Origin: DAOUAM01 sp034433305
Lineage (GTDB): Bacteria; Chloroflexota; Dehalococcoidia; Lucifugimonadales; DAOUAM01
DNA: 64,000 bases
Assembly: GCA_034433305.1 (NCBI GenBank)
Contig: DAOUAM010000052.1
Span: 1 to 64,000, forward strand
Direction: 5' to 3'
Positions within the stretch are counted from its first letter, which is position 1. Each line of letters begins with the position of its first letter. This document shows, piece after piece, positions 19,345-28,199 of the stretch. The position numbers and the translations under genes are program-made. The notes beneath the pieces are model-generated. The model had not been told where the DNA came from. It saw nothing but the letters and a program-made list of their open reading frames with translations, and did not search any database.

Positions 19345-19417
19345 TTTTTTGGCCTCATCATAGCGACTCGGTGCTACAGGTTGCAGCCCTGCGGTGAGTC
19401 ATGCAAGCACCACAGGG

Positions 19418-19526
19418 GGCTAGCGTCCGAAGGCCGGGAACTGCCTGGTGCCCACGTTCTTGGCTGACACACCCAGCACCTTCAGGAAGCCTTCGGCGTC
19501 CACGTGGCCGCAGGAGCCAGGGGCCT
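19418..19526 (-). pseudogene. Detached second copy of the argG 3' end
   Basis: 109 bases that match the true argG 3' end (20048-20156) at all but six positions, including the stop codon. Five of the six changes are synonymous and one changes Tyr to Cys (GSCGHVDAEG against GSYGHVDAEG). No start or upstream argG sequence is attached. The two copies are direct repeats bracketing the BrnT/BrnA genes. Confidence 0.85.
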
Positions 19527-19550
19527 GCCAGGTCCTGGCCAGACGGTCAA

Positions 19551-19775
19551 TTATGCCGACCGCTTCCGCCACTGGTCACGTATTATGTCAGCCAGTGCCC
19601 GGAGGGCCTTGTTAACAGACTCCGCGTTGGGGAACACTTCAGCCACGTCTGGATCAAGCACTACCGCTATCGAGCCTCTGGCGAAGCGGTCAGCGTACTT
19701 CCCTCGAACGCCTTTGCTGAAGTCGTACTCCTCCAGCACGTCGGAGTCGTGGTCACTGTCCCGGTCCTTCCTCAT
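19551..19775 (-). CDS. BrnA-type antitoxin
   Basis: 74 aa. The sequence EEYDFSKGVRGKYADRF and VVLDPDVAEVFPNAESVNKALR is typical of small antitoxin-like proteins encoded after BrnT-family toxins. The ATG at 19775 has GAGGAAG upstream and overlaps the end of the toxin gene by 23 bases, so translation is coupled. Lower G+C than the flanking argG sequence. Confidence 0.75.
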   Translation of the reverse strand: MRKDRDSDHDSDVLEEYDFSKGVRGKYADRFARGSIAVVLDPDVAEVFPNAESVNKALRALADIIRDQWRKRSA

Positions 19776-20040
19776 AAGTCTTCCTCTCAGCCCTCGTTGC
19801 CAGGCGTGCACTGATAATACGAACCGTATCTCCTCGCTCAGTATACACCATCACAATTATTCTGCCTCTGGCAGACTCACCGACTGTAACAAAGCGCTCT
19901 TCTTCAGCCGAGTGGAGTGGGTCTTCTATGGTCAGGGACAAAGGATCGCCAAAGACCGTAATGGCCTCTTCAAAAGAGACACCGTGTTTCCTGAAATTGG
20001 CCGACGCTTTACCTCTGTCCCATTCGAATGTAAGCGGCAT
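19753..20040 (-). CDS. brnT: BrnT-family toxin
   Basis: 95 aa, full family length. Canonical BrnT pattern: FEWDRGKASANFRKHGVSFEEA, VFGDPLS, then RIIVMVYTERGDTVRIISAR and ER near the end. BrnT is a RelE-like ribonuclease neutralised by BrnA. It starts nine bases after the argG stop and is on the same strand, so it is probably co-transcribed with argG. Confidence 0.85.
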   Translation of the reverse strand: MPLTFEWDRGKASANFRKHGVSFEEAITVFGDPLSLTIEDPLHSAEEERFVTVGESARGRIIVMVYTERGDTVRIISARLATRAERKTYEEGPGQ

Positions 20041-20049
20041 TCTCTAAGG

Positions 20050-21312
20050 CTAGCGTCCGAAGGCCGGGAACTGCCTGGTGCCCACGTTCTTGGCCGATAC
20101 GCCCAGCACCTTCAGGAAGCCTTCGGCGTCCACGTGACCGTAGGAGCCAAGGGCCTCCATGGAAGAGTCGTCGGTGTAGAGCGAGTGAGGCATGGCCCCG
20201 GGCGTATTGTCGGCGCTCTCGAAGGCGACATTTCCCTTATAGAGCCTGACGGTGATGGTGCCGGTGGCCAGGCGCCGTATTGGCTCCAGCGCCGCCAGGG
20301 CTGCCGTGGTCGCCAGGTCCAGCCAGTAGCCCTGGTATATCTGCACGCTGACCACCCGGGACACGTGCTCGAAGAACTCACGGGCGCGCCTGTCCAGGAC
20401 GAACTGGAGGAGGTACTCGTAGGTGCTGCCCAGCAGCTCCATGGCCGGCGCCTCGTAGATGCCCCGGGACTTGATGCCAACGAAGCGGTTCTCCACCACG
20501 TGGGTGCCGATGCCGACGCCGTGCCTGCCGGCGATGCGGTTGGCCTCCTTGAAGCAGGACACCAGGTCCAGCGCCTTGCCGTTGATGGCCACCGGCATTC
20601 CTTCCTCCCAGCGCACGCTGACCGATTCAGGCCGGTCGGGCGCGTCCCAGGGCCAGACGCCCATGCCTGGCTCCACGAAGTAGGGCGGGATGGTGACGTC
20701 CTCCAGGTCGCCCGCCTCGTGGGTCAGGCCCAGGAAGTTAGCGTCGGTGGAGTAGCGGGCCACGCGGCGCGGTCGGATGGGCAGGCCGTTCTTCTCGCAG
20801 TACTCGATCATCTGCTGCCGGCCGGGGAACTGCTTCACAAACTCCGGGTCGCGCCAGGGGGCGTAGACCGTCAGCGAGGGGTCCAGCATGTTGGAGGCAA
20901 GCTGGAAGCGCACCTGGTCGTTGCCGCGGCCCGTGGCGCCGTGGAACAGCACGCCAATGCCGTGCTTCTGTAGCTCCGGCAATATGGCGCGGACGGTTAC
21001 AGGCCGGGCGATGCCCGTGGTGTTCCAGTAGCCGCCCTCATAGCGGGCCTGGGCCTGGATGACCTTGAGGCCGGCCTCCGCCAGCGCCTGCTGGCCGGGC
21101 ACGATGCAGGCCCCTTCGGCGCCGCAGCCCAGCAGGCGCTCCTTGATGGCGTTCAGGTCCTCCTCGTCGGGCTGGCCCAGGTCCACGGTGAAGCAGTGGA
21201 CCGAGAAGCCCTTGCTGCTCAGCCAGTGGGTCACGGTGCAACTGTCCAGCCCACCCGAGACCGCGCCGCCGACTATCGTTACGCCTTTGTCCTTCAGTTC
21301 ACGCCAGTGCAT
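20050..21312 (-). CDS. argG: Argininosuccinate synthase
   Basis: 420 aa. ATP-dependent ligation of citrulline and aspartate. The PP-loop is SGGLDS near residue 20. GATGRGNDQVRF near 130 and ENRFVGIKSRGIYEAP near 270 are present. The last ~35 codons exist in a second copy 630 bases downstream, beyond a toxin-antitoxin pair, so this gene's 3' end was probably supplied or duplicated when that cassette arrived. Confidence 0.95.
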   Translation of the reverse strand: MHWRELKDKGVTIVGGAVSGGLDSCTVTHWLSSKGFSVHCFTVDLGQPDEEDLNAIKERLLGCGAEGACIVPGQQALAEAGLKVIQAQARYEGGYWNTTGIARPVTVRAILPELQKHGIGVLFHGATGRGNDQVRFQLASNMLDPSLTVYAPWRDPEFVKQFPGRQQMIEYCEKNGLPIRPRRVARYSTDANFLGLTHEAGDLEDVTIPPYFVEPGMGVWPWDAPDRPESVSVRWEEGMPVAINGKALDLVSCFKEANRIAGRHGVGIGTHVVENRFVGIKSRGIYEAPAMELLGSTYEYLLQFVLDRRAREFFEHVSRVVSVQIYQGYWLDLATTAALAALEPIRRLATGTITVRLYKGNVAFESADNTPGAMPHSLYTDDSSMEALGSYGHVDAEGFLKVLGVSAKNVGTRQFPAFGR

Positions 21313-21324
21313 GGTTCACTCCAA

Positions 21325-21356
21325 GCTGTCAGCAATCAGCTATTAGCCTTCAGCTT
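21325..21356 (+). repeat. Left inverted repeat of the four-helix cassette
   Basis: 32 bases whose reverse complement matches 21716-21747 at 23 of 32 positions, with shared AAGCTGA and AGCTGAT-type blocks. It also encodes the last residues of the four-helix protein. Confidence 0.5.
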
Positions 21357-21695
21357 GTGAATCAGGGAACTGAGCATCTTCTTCACTTCAGTTACACGAT
21401 CCACAAGTTGCTCATAGTCGGTAGAATCTAGCAGTGCCAGGTCGTGTGCCAGGACAATGTGGTACTCCAGTTCGCTGGCAGAGCCCGTGGCAATCGGTAG
21501 GAATCGGGCAAGCTCGGCATCCCCATCTCGACCGCAGCCTTCAGCTATGTTGGCAGGTATCGAGGCGCTTGAGCGACGTAGCTGACTCGTCAGCCCATAC
21601 ATCTCTTCCCGTGGGAACCTGGCAGTTACTTCATATACTGCCAGAGTCAGACGATGACTCTTCTGCCATACCTGCAATTGCCTGAAGTCTCGCAA
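21336..21695 (-). CDS. Four-helix-bundle (S23-type) protein
   Basis: 119 aa. The pattern FRQLQVWQKSHRLTLAVYEVTARFPREE ... LRRSSASIPANIAEG is the signature of the four-helix-bundle/S23 family, first found inside 23S rRNA intervening sequences and also related to Avd of diversity-generating retroelements. No reverse transcriptase or variable repeat is nearby. The gene is bounded by imperfect inverted repeats and fills the gap between argD and argG. Visibly lower G+C than the arg genes. Confidence 0.88.
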   Translation of the reverse strand: MRDFRQLQVWQKSHRLTLAVYEVTARFPREEMYGLTSQLRRSSASIPANIAEGCGRDGDAELARFLPIATGSASELEYHIVLAHDLALLDSTDYEQLVDRVTEVKKMLSSLIHKLKANS

Positions 21696-21715
21696 AACTG
21701 GTGCCTCATGTCGAG

Positions 21716-21747
21716 AAGCTGACCACTGACTGCTGATGGCTGATGGC
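21716..21747 (+). repeat. Right inverted repeat of the four-helix cassette
   Basis: 32 bases, imperfect inverted copy of 21325-21356. It ends exactly at the argD stop codon. Confidence 0.5.
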
Positions 21748-22937
21748 TATCTCACCGCCTCCGTCAGCCCCTTCTCCAGCCGACTGAGGGCCTCGTCAAT
21801 CTCCTGCTTCGTGACGGTAAGGGGCGGCATGAGGCGGATGGCGTTGGGCCGGACGGGGTTCAGCAGCAGGCCGGCGTTGTTGCAGGCCGATACCACCCTG
21901 CCGGAGATGTCGGCGTTGAACTCCATGGCCAGCAGCAGGCCCATGCCCCGGACGTCGGTGATGAACTCGTGGTCTTTCCTGAGCCTGTTGAGGCCCTGCT
22001 TGAGATAGTCGCCCATCTGCCGGGCATGGGCCGGGATGTCCTTGTCAACGATGTATTTGGCGGAGGCGTGGGCCGCGGCGCAGGTCAGGGCGTTGCCGCC
22101 GAAGGTGGAGCCGTGGTCGCCAGGGACGAAGACCGCAGCGTGAGACTTGGCCAGGAAGGCGCCGATGGGCACGCCGCCGCCCAGGCCCTTGGCCAGCGTC
22201 ATCACGTCCGGCTCCACGCCGAAGGCCTGGTAGCCGAACAACGTGCCCAGCCGGCCCATGCCCGTCTGGACTTCGTCGAAGATGAGCAGCAGGCCCTTCT
22301 GGTCGCACCACTGCCTCACCTGCTTGAGGTAGTCAGGCGAGGGCACGTTGACGCCGCCCTCGCCCTGCACCGGCTCCAGCATGACGGCCACGGTCTTGTC
22401 GGTGGTGGCCTTCTTGATGGCCTCGATGTTGTTGTACTCCACGTAGGTGAAGCCCACGGGAATGGGCTGGTACGGCTCCTGGTAGTGGGGCTGCGCCGTG
22501 GCCGCCACCATGGCCAGTGTCCTGCCGTGGAAGGAGTTGAAGGCGGTGATAATCTCATAGGCGCCGTTCTTGTGCATTTTGCCGTACTTGCGGGCCAGCT
22601 TGACGGCGCCCTCGTTGGCCTCTGCGCCGCTGTTGCAGATGAAGACCTTGTCCAGGCAGCTATTGTCCACCAGGAGCTGGGCCAGCTTCAGTTGCGGGAT
22701 GGTGTAGAACTGGTTGGAGGTCTGGAGCAGCGTCCGCGCCTGCTCGGCGATGGCCTCCGCGACCACAGGGTTGGCATGGCCGATGTTGTTGACGGCCCAG
22801 CCGGAGGTGAAGTCCAGGTACTCCTTGCCAGCGTCGTCCCAGACTCGCGTTCCCTGGCCGCGGACAATGACGATGGGCTGCCGCCGGGCGCAGTACATGT
22901 AATACTTGCTTTCCAACGCTTTCCAGTCAGTGGTCAT
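21747..22937 (-). CDS. argD: Acetylornithine/ornithine aminotransferase
   Basis: 396 aa. PLP-dependent class III aminotransferase of arginine biosynthesis. NSGAEANEGAVKLAR near residue 105, FHGRTLAMV near 140, IFDEVQTGMGRLG near 220 and the PLP lysine in TLAKGLGGGVPIGA near 250 are visible. GAGGAGG lies just before the ATG. The related 4-aminobutyrate aminotransferase activity cannot be excluded by sequence, but the arg context favours ArgD. Confidence 0.9.
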   Translation of the reverse strand: MTTDWKALESKYYMYCARRQPIVIVRGQGTRVWDDAGKEYLDFTSGWAVNNIGHANPVVAEAIAEQARTLLQTSNQFYTIPQLKLAQLLVDNSCLDKVFICNSGAEANEGAVKLARKYGKMHKNGAYEIITAFNSFHGRTLAMVAATAQPHYQEPYQPIPVGFTYVEYNNIEAIKKATTDKTVAVMLEPVQGEGGVNVPSPDYLKQVRQWCDQKGLLLIFDEVQTGMGRLGTLFGYQAFGVEPDVMTLAKGLGGGVPIGAFLAKSHAAVFVPGDHGSTFGGNALTCAAAHASAKYIVDKDIPAHARQMGDYLKQGLNRLRKDHEFITDVRGMGLLLAMEFNADISGRVVSACNNAGLLLNPVRPNAIRLMPPLTVTKQEIDEALSRLEKGLTEAVR

Positions 22938-23032
22938 GTGTTACCTCCTCACAGTTCTTGCAGGCTCGAAATATCTTCGCCCATCGGGGCGCTGGTGGCA
23001 AGGGCGACCGTGCCATCCCCTGGCGCTGGCCC

Positions 23033-25807
23033 CTACTGGCCTCCCGATAGCTCCCTGAGCCTTCGCAGGGCCTCCTCCAGCCGGGCGAGGTCGTCCTTCA
23101 TCTGCTGGATGGCGTCCTCCAGCTTCTCGATTTCGGCGCGGACTGCCTCGGGCAGCCCCGTGGTCGGTGGCGGCGTGGTCGGCGGGCCGCCGGTGACCAC
23201 GCCGGGCGGCGGCGCGACGCCCGTGATGGCAGCCACGGCCTCGGCCACCGAGCCACGCATGGTGACCCGCTCTCCAGAGACCAGGATCACCTGCTTCAGC
23301 TCTGGGAACTCTACACCCTCGGCCTGTAAATATACAGGCTCGGCGTAGAGAAGGCTACTTCCTATGGGAATTACCAGCAGGTTGCCCCGTATGCAGAGCG
23401 AGCCTTCCTGGCAGCGTAGCGTGAACCACTCGGAGATGAAGGGGTCGTTATCTATCCTGGCCTCCACCTGCTCCGGGCCGTCCAGTTGTCTGTCCTTGGG
23501 GAAGACAAAGGCCCGCAGCTTCCCGTAGTGCTCGCCATCGCTGCGGGCGGCCAGCCAGCCGATGAGGTTCTTGCGCTGGCTGGGCACGTAGGGCAGCAGC
23601 AATACGAACTCCTCCCTTTCCTCTTCCGGCAGCTTCATGATGACGTAGTAAGGCTCTATGGGCTGAAGGGCCTGGCCCTGGCCGAACTTCTCCTGGGGGA
23701 TGGTCCACAGGTCCTCGTTGTTGTAAAAGATCTGGGAGTTGCGCATGTGGTAGCGGGTGTACTTCTGCGCCTGGGAGGCGAAGAAGTCCAGGGGGTACCG
23801 GATGTGCGCCTTCAGCGAGTCGGGCATGCGGTCCAGAGGGAGAAAGAGGTCCGGGAAGACCCTGGCGTAGGTCTGGATGACCGGGTCGGCAGGGTCGGCG
23901 AGGTAGAAGCGCAGGTCGCCGGTGAAGGAGTCCACCGTGACCTTGACGCTGTTCCTGATGTAGTTGAAGGAGCCGTTGAAGGGGTCCGAGTAGGGGTAGT
24001 GGTCGGTGGTGGTATAGGCGTCCTGGACCCAGAAAAGCTGGCCATCGGCCACCACTATGTAGGGGTCCCTGTCCAGCAGCAGGAAGGGCGCGACGGTGGC
24101 GATGCGCTCCTGGATGTTGCGGCGGTACTGTATAAGGCTGTCGCCGGTTATCTCGCCGCTGATGAGGATGTTGATGTCGCCGAACTGCCAGGCATAGGCC
24201 AGCCGCCTGAACAGGGAGCTGAGGCGAACGCCGCCGGAGCCTGAGTAGTGGTTGCGTACCGGGTCGCCAGTCTCGGGCTGGTAGTCCAGCTCCTCGGTCC
24301 TGGTGTTGACGATGACGTAGCTGGCCGTGTTCTCGCCGTAGTAGATGCGCGGATTGGCGATTACCATCTCCGGCGCGGCATCAGGGGCAGTCGGCCTCAC
24401 CGGAATGACGCCGTCGGAGGGGATGTCCTTGGCGAAGAACAGCGGCCTGCCTTCCGGGGTGAACTCGGTTACGGGGCTTATGGCAATGCCGAAGCCGTGG
24501 GTGTAGATGAGCCTCTTGTTGATCCACGTCTGCGCCCGTGGCTCCAGCTTCTCGGGCGCCACCTCCCGGACCGAGAGCATCACCTGGCGGTACTGGCCGC
24601 CAATGGTGTACCTGTCAATGTCCATGTCCTTGAAGTCGTAGTAAGGGCGGATAAGCTGCACCTGCCTGTACACATCCCTCAGGGGGCGGTAGTCCCACAG
24701 CCTGATGTTGTTGATGGTGAGGAGGTTGTCCCGCACCATCTCCGGCCCGAAGGATGCCTCCGCTGGGTAGAAGGTCTCCTCGATGCGGTCCAGGGCGAAG
24801 CCCTTGCGCGTGGACTCGATGTTGTGGGCGATGTAGGGCTGCTCGCGGACGAACTCCTGGGGATTGACTGTGAACCGCTGCATGAGGGCGGGCCAGATGC
24901 TGCCCACGACGATGGACATGGCTACCCACAGCACGAAGGCCCCCACCAGCAGGCGCAGCCCACGCATGTAACCATTCAGCAGTATGAGAATGCCGCTAGC
25001 GATGGCAACGATGAAGAGTATAAACAGGGCTGGCCTGCGGGCATGAAGGTCGGCGTAGGAGGCGCCGAAGATGACGCCGTGCTGGGAAAGCACTAGCTCC
25101 CACCTGCCCAGCCAGTGGCCCCAGGCCAGGATGAACATGATGGCGGCCCCTAAGATGGATACGTGGACCTTGAGGCCTGAGGTCACGGAGAAGCCTATGC
25201 CCCGGAGGCTGAAGTTGACGAAGTAGGTGGCCAGGGTGCCCAGCAGGACCAGGACGGCGGCCCCCAGCAGCCAGCCTTGCAGGAAGTTGTACACCGGTAG
25301 CCCGAAGACGTAAAAGGAGATATCCCTGTTGTAGATGGGGTCCAGCTCGCCGAAGGGCACAGCGTTAAGGTACTTGAGTACCGCCTCCCACTGGGCGGCA
25401 GTCACGGTGCCCATTATGGTGCTGAGGATGACCACACCCGTCACAGTGCCCCAGAAGACCAGGCGCCGCAGGAACGCCATCACCTCCAGAGGAATGGGTA
25501 TTGTCTCTGGCCCCAGGGACAGCCGATGGGCCACCCAGATGCTGGCACTGAGCAGCAGGCCAAAGACGCCAGCGCCCAGGAAGAAGAGCACAATGCGGGC
25601 GGCCAGGACTTTAACAAATACGCTTCTCAGGCCCAGGCTGTCGAACCACAGCCAGTCGGTGTAAATGGAGCGCACGAAGGAAAGGAATACAAACAGCAGG
25701 ATTATGGCGAGGGCAACCGCGCCCCACTTGAGGACTGCGCCCAGGTGTGGCGGAAGCTGCTGTCCGTCAAAGTCTGGTGGGAGGCCCTGCCGGAAACTGC
25801 CAGCCAT
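23033..25807 (-). CDS. UPF0182 large membrane protein
   Basis: 924 aa. About seven N-terminal membrane segments (residues 20-320) are followed by a large extracytoplasmic region and a Pro/Thr-rich tail ending in a short coiled-coil (EIEKLEDAIQQMKDDLARLE). The motif DWLWFDSLGLRSVF near residue 50 and the NPRIYYGE and RRLAYAWQFGD blocks are typical of UPF0182. The function is unknown. It lies 10 bases after argB and is followed by argD, so it is embedded in the arginine operon. Confidence 0.92.
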   Translation of the reverse strand: MAGSFRQGLPPDFDGQQLPPHLGAVLKWGAVALAIILLFVFLSFVRSIYTDWLWFDSLGLRSVFVKVLAARIVLFFLGAGVFGLLLSASIWVAHRLSLGPETIPIPLEVMAFLRRLVFWGTVTGVVILSTIMGTVTAAQWEAVLKYLNAVPFGELDPIYNRDISFYVFGLPVYNFLQGWLLGAAVLVLLGTLATYFVNFSLRGIGFSVTSGLKVHVSILGAAIMFILAWGHWLGRWELVLSQHGVIFGASYADLHARRPALFILFIVAIASGILILLNGYMRGLRLLVGAFVLWVAMSIVVGSIWPALMQRFTVNPQEFVREQPYIAHNIESTRKGFALDRIEETFYPAEASFGPEMVRDNLLTINNIRLWDYRPLRDVYRQVQLIRPYYDFKDMDIDRYTIGGQYRQVMLSVREVAPEKLEPRAQTWINKRLIYTHGFGIAISPVTEFTPEGRPLFFAKDIPSDGVIPVRPTAPDAAPEMVIANPRIYYGENTASYVIVNTRTEELDYQPETGDPVRNHYSGSGGVRLSSLFRRLAYAWQFGDINILISGEITGDSLIQYRRNIQERIATVAPFLLLDRDPYIVVADGQLFWVQDAYTTTDHYPYSDPFNGSFNYIRNSVKVTVDSFTGDLRFYLADPADPVIQTYARVFPDLFLPLDRMPDSLKAHIRYPLDFFASQAQKYTRYHMRNSQIFYNNEDLWTIPQEKFGQGQALQPIEPYYVIMKLPEEEREEFVLLLPYVPSQRKNLIGWLAARSDGEHYGKLRAFVFPKDRQLDGPEQVEARIDNDPFISEWFTLRCQEGSLCIRGNLLVIPIGSSLLYAEPVYLQAEGVEFPELKQVILVSGERVTMRGSVAEAVAAITGVAPPPGVVTGGPPTTPPPTTGLPEAVRAEIEKLEDAIQQMKDDLARLEEALRRLRELSGGQ

Positions 25808-25817
25808 CGCAGGTCTG

Positions 25818-26717
25818 CTAGCCGATGCGCGTGCCCAGGGCTTTGCCTGCTATGCTGTCCCTCAGGGCGCCCGGCTTGCGACCGTCCACTATCTGGGGTA
25901 TGCTGCCCCGCCTGAGAGCGGTAAGGCAGGCCTCCAGCTTGGGCACCATTCCGCCGCCTACCACGTTGGAGTGCATCAGGTCTTCCGCCTGGCGCTGGGT
26001 AAGCCGGGGAATGAGGCGCTTGGAAGAGTCCAGCACTCCCTCCACGTCGGTGAGGAACACCAGACGGGCGGCGCCCAGGGCGGCTGCTATCTCGCCCGCC
26101 GCCGTGTCAGCATTGACATTGAGCAGGGTGCCAGCGTGGCCGGAGCCATCGGCGCAGTGCATCGCCACCGGCGCGATGATGGGTATGCAGCCTGCGTCCA
26201 GCACGGCCTTGATAGGCGCGGTGTTGACGGCGACCACGCTGCCCACCAGCCCAAGCTGAGGGTCCAGGACTCTGGCCTGGAGCATGCCGCCGTCCACGCC
26301 CGACACGCCTATGGCCATGCCGCCACGGGCCAGCACCGACGCCACCAGCGTCTTGTTGATGAGACCGGTCAGCACCGCCACCACTATCTCAAGGCTGGGT
26401 GCGTCGGTGACGCGCAGGCCCCGCACGAACTGGGGCCTTACGCCCTGCTTCTCCATCCACTCGGTGATGGTCTTGCCGCCGCCGTGCACCACCACGGGGT
26501 TTATACCCTCTCTCTGCAAAGCTACCAGGTCTTCCAGGGTGGTATCATGGCTGCCCAGAGTGCTGCCGCCGATTTTCACTACGATCGTCCCATGTGGGAG
26601 GGCCTCCTTTGCTGGTATAGCTTGCGCTTCAGCCTCCTCCTGGGCTGGTGCGCGGCCTGCCCCGGCTTCTGGCCCGGCAGGCACTGGGTGGATGTACCTG
26701 GGTTGTGGCTCTATCAA
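25818..26717 (-). CDS. argB: Acetylglutamate kinase
   Basis: 299 aa as written. Phosphorylates N-acetylglutamate. VVKIGGSTLG, VVHGGGKTITEWM, NVNADTAAGEIA and LTDVEGVLD are clear kinase motifs. The start is unsure: the frame opens at a TTG (26717) and gives a 40-residue Pro/Ala-rich leader before the domain; an internal GTG just before KIGGS is possible. A palindromic repeat lies immediately upstream. Confidence 0.92.
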   Translation of the reverse strand: MIEPQPRYIHPVPAGPEAGAGRAPAQEEAEAQAIPAKEALPHGTIVVKIGGSTLGSHDTTLEDLVALQREGINPVVVHGGGKTITEWMEKQGVRPQFVRGLRVTDAPSLEIVVAVLTGLINKTLVASVLARGGMAIGVSGVDGGMLQARVLDPQLGLVGSVVAVNTAPIKAVLDAGCIPIIAPVAMHCADGSGHAGTLLNVNADTAAGEIAAALGAARLVFLTDVEGVLDSSKRLIPRLTQRQAEDLMHSNVVGGGMVPKLEACLTALRRGSIPQIVDGRKPGALRDSIAGKALGTRIG

Positions 26718-26770
26718 GGGATTCCAGTCCTCAGTTCCAACAATAAATTGTCGCCCATAAAGGGGAAGGC

Positions 26771-26858
26771 TTCACCCTCATCCCAACCTTCTCCCGTCAA
26801 GGGAGAAGGAGTATTTTCTCTCCCCTGGCGGGAGAGGATTGATTAAGGTGAGGGGGAA
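26771..26858. repeat. Nested palindromic repeat between argB and argJ
   Basis: Outer arms 26771-26780 and 26849-26858 pair in nine of ten positions. Inside are two hairpins (CTTCTCCCGTCAAGGGAGAAG and CTCTCCCCTGGCGGGAGAG). Such CTCTCCC-rich palindromes are common interspersed elements in bacterial genomes; this is the only copy I see here. Confidence 0.6.
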
Positions 26859-26888
26859 ACGCTCCATCAAAACCAAGTTGACGCTGTA

Positions 26889-28097
26889 CTAAGTGCTGTA
26901 CGCGGAGTTGAAGGTAACGTACTCCTCGGTCAGGTCGCAGCCCCAGGCGGTGGCGCTGCCGTTGCCTATGTTGAGGTTCACTCGGAAGCGCACTGTGGGG
27001 ACGTTCATGGCCTTGATAACCGCCTCCTTGAAGAAGGGTATGGCGACGCCCTGATAGACGATGTGAATGTCGTTGATGAAGATGTCAATCTTGCGCTCGT
27101 CAAGCTCGATGCCGCTCTTGCCCAGGGCCATCATGATGCGGCCCCAGTTGGGGTCGCGCCCATGGACCATGGCCTTGACCAGGGGTGAGCTGGAAATGGA
27201 CCTGGCCGCGGCGCGGGCATCCGCAACGCTCCTGGCGCCGTCCACCACTATCTCCATGATACGCTGGGCGCCCTCGCCGTCCCGTACCAGTTCCTTGGCC
27301 AACTCGGTGCAGATGTAGGTGAGGGCCTCCTGGAAGGCTGAGGCCTGGGGCGACCCGGCGTGGATGGTCGGCCCGCCGGCGGCGCCATTGGCGAACAGCA
27401 GCACCGTGTCATTGGTGCTCTGGTCGCTGTCCACGCTGATCATGTTGAAGGACACGTCCACCGCCTGCTTGAGGGCCTGCTGGAGAAAGGCGCGCTCCAC
27501 ATCGGCGTCGGTGGTGAGGAAACAGAGCATGGTGGCCATATTGGGGTGGATCATCCCTACTCCCTTGGCGGCGCCGCCCAGCGTTACCTTCCGGCCATTC
27601 AGGTCCACGGACACGGCCCGCTCCTTGGGGTGGGTGTCGGTGGTCATGATGGCGCGGGCGAACTGGTGACCGCCCTCTGGGGCCACTTTGATGTTGCTGA
27701 TGTTCCGGCGGATGAGGGCCATGGGAAGCTCGACGCCGATCATGCCGGTGCTGCACACCAGCAAGTCCTCGGGGCTGGCGCCCACGTGCCTGGCGGCCAG
27801 CGCCGTCATCTCTTCGGCGTCCTTGAGGCCCTGCTCGCCCACGCAGCAGTTGGCGCAGCCGCTGTTGGCCACCACGCCACGGGCGATGCCCTTCCTGGCC
27901 CGCTGCCTGCTGAGGACTACCGAGGGCGACTGCACTTTGTTGGTGGTGAAGGTGGCGGCCACGTTGGCCTGCCGCTCCGAGACCAGAATGCCGAGGTCCA
28001 GGACGTTCTCGCCGTGGGTCTTGAGTCCTGCGTAGGTGCCGCCAGCCAGGAAGCCCCTGGCCGACGTGACAGTGCCATCCTGGATTAGCTCGATCAT
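26889..28097 (-). CDS. argJ: Ornithine acetyltransferase (ArgJ)
   Basis: 402 aa. Transfers acetyl from acetylornithine to glutamate, making a cyclic arginine pathway. The self-cleavage site is visible in GVGMIHPNMATML, where the Thr becomes the N-terminal nucleophile of the beta chain. STGMIGVELPM and GRDPNWGRIMMALG are also typical. The ATG at 28097 has GAGGAA upstream; the frame extends further without similarity. First gene of the minus-strand argJ-argB-UPF0182-argD-argG series. Confidence 0.95.
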   Translation of the reverse strand: MIELIQDGTVTSARGFLAGGTYAGLKTHGENVLDLGILVSERQANVAATFTTNKVQSPSVVLSRQRARKGIARGVVANSGCANCCVGEQGLKDAEEMTALAARHVGASPEDLLVCSTGMIGVELPMALIRRNISNIKVAPEGGHQFARAIMTTDTHPKERAVSVDLNGRKVTLGGAAKGVGMIHPNMATMLCFLTTDADVERAFLQQALKQAVDVSFNMISVDSDQSTNDTVLLFANGAAGGPTIHAGSPQASAFQEALTYICTELAKELVRDGEGAQRIMEIVVDGARSVADARAAARSISSSPLVKAMVHGRDPNWGRIMMALGKSGIELDERKIDIFINDIHIVYQGVAIPFFKEAVIKAMNVPTVRFRVNLNIGNGSATAWGCDLTEEYVTFNSAYST

Positions 28098-28199
28098 CTT
28101 CAGTTCCTCCCTCGGGACAGGATGTCCCCGATGGTCGCTTCTGGCACGGCCCGGGAGGCAATGGCTACCCCTCGCCGGTGGCCTGCCATCAGCCACGGC

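Noticed and set aside
21336..21695. Diversity-generating retroelement, because of the Avd-like four-helix protein
   Set aside because: No reverse transcriptase, template or variable repeat anywhere in the window.
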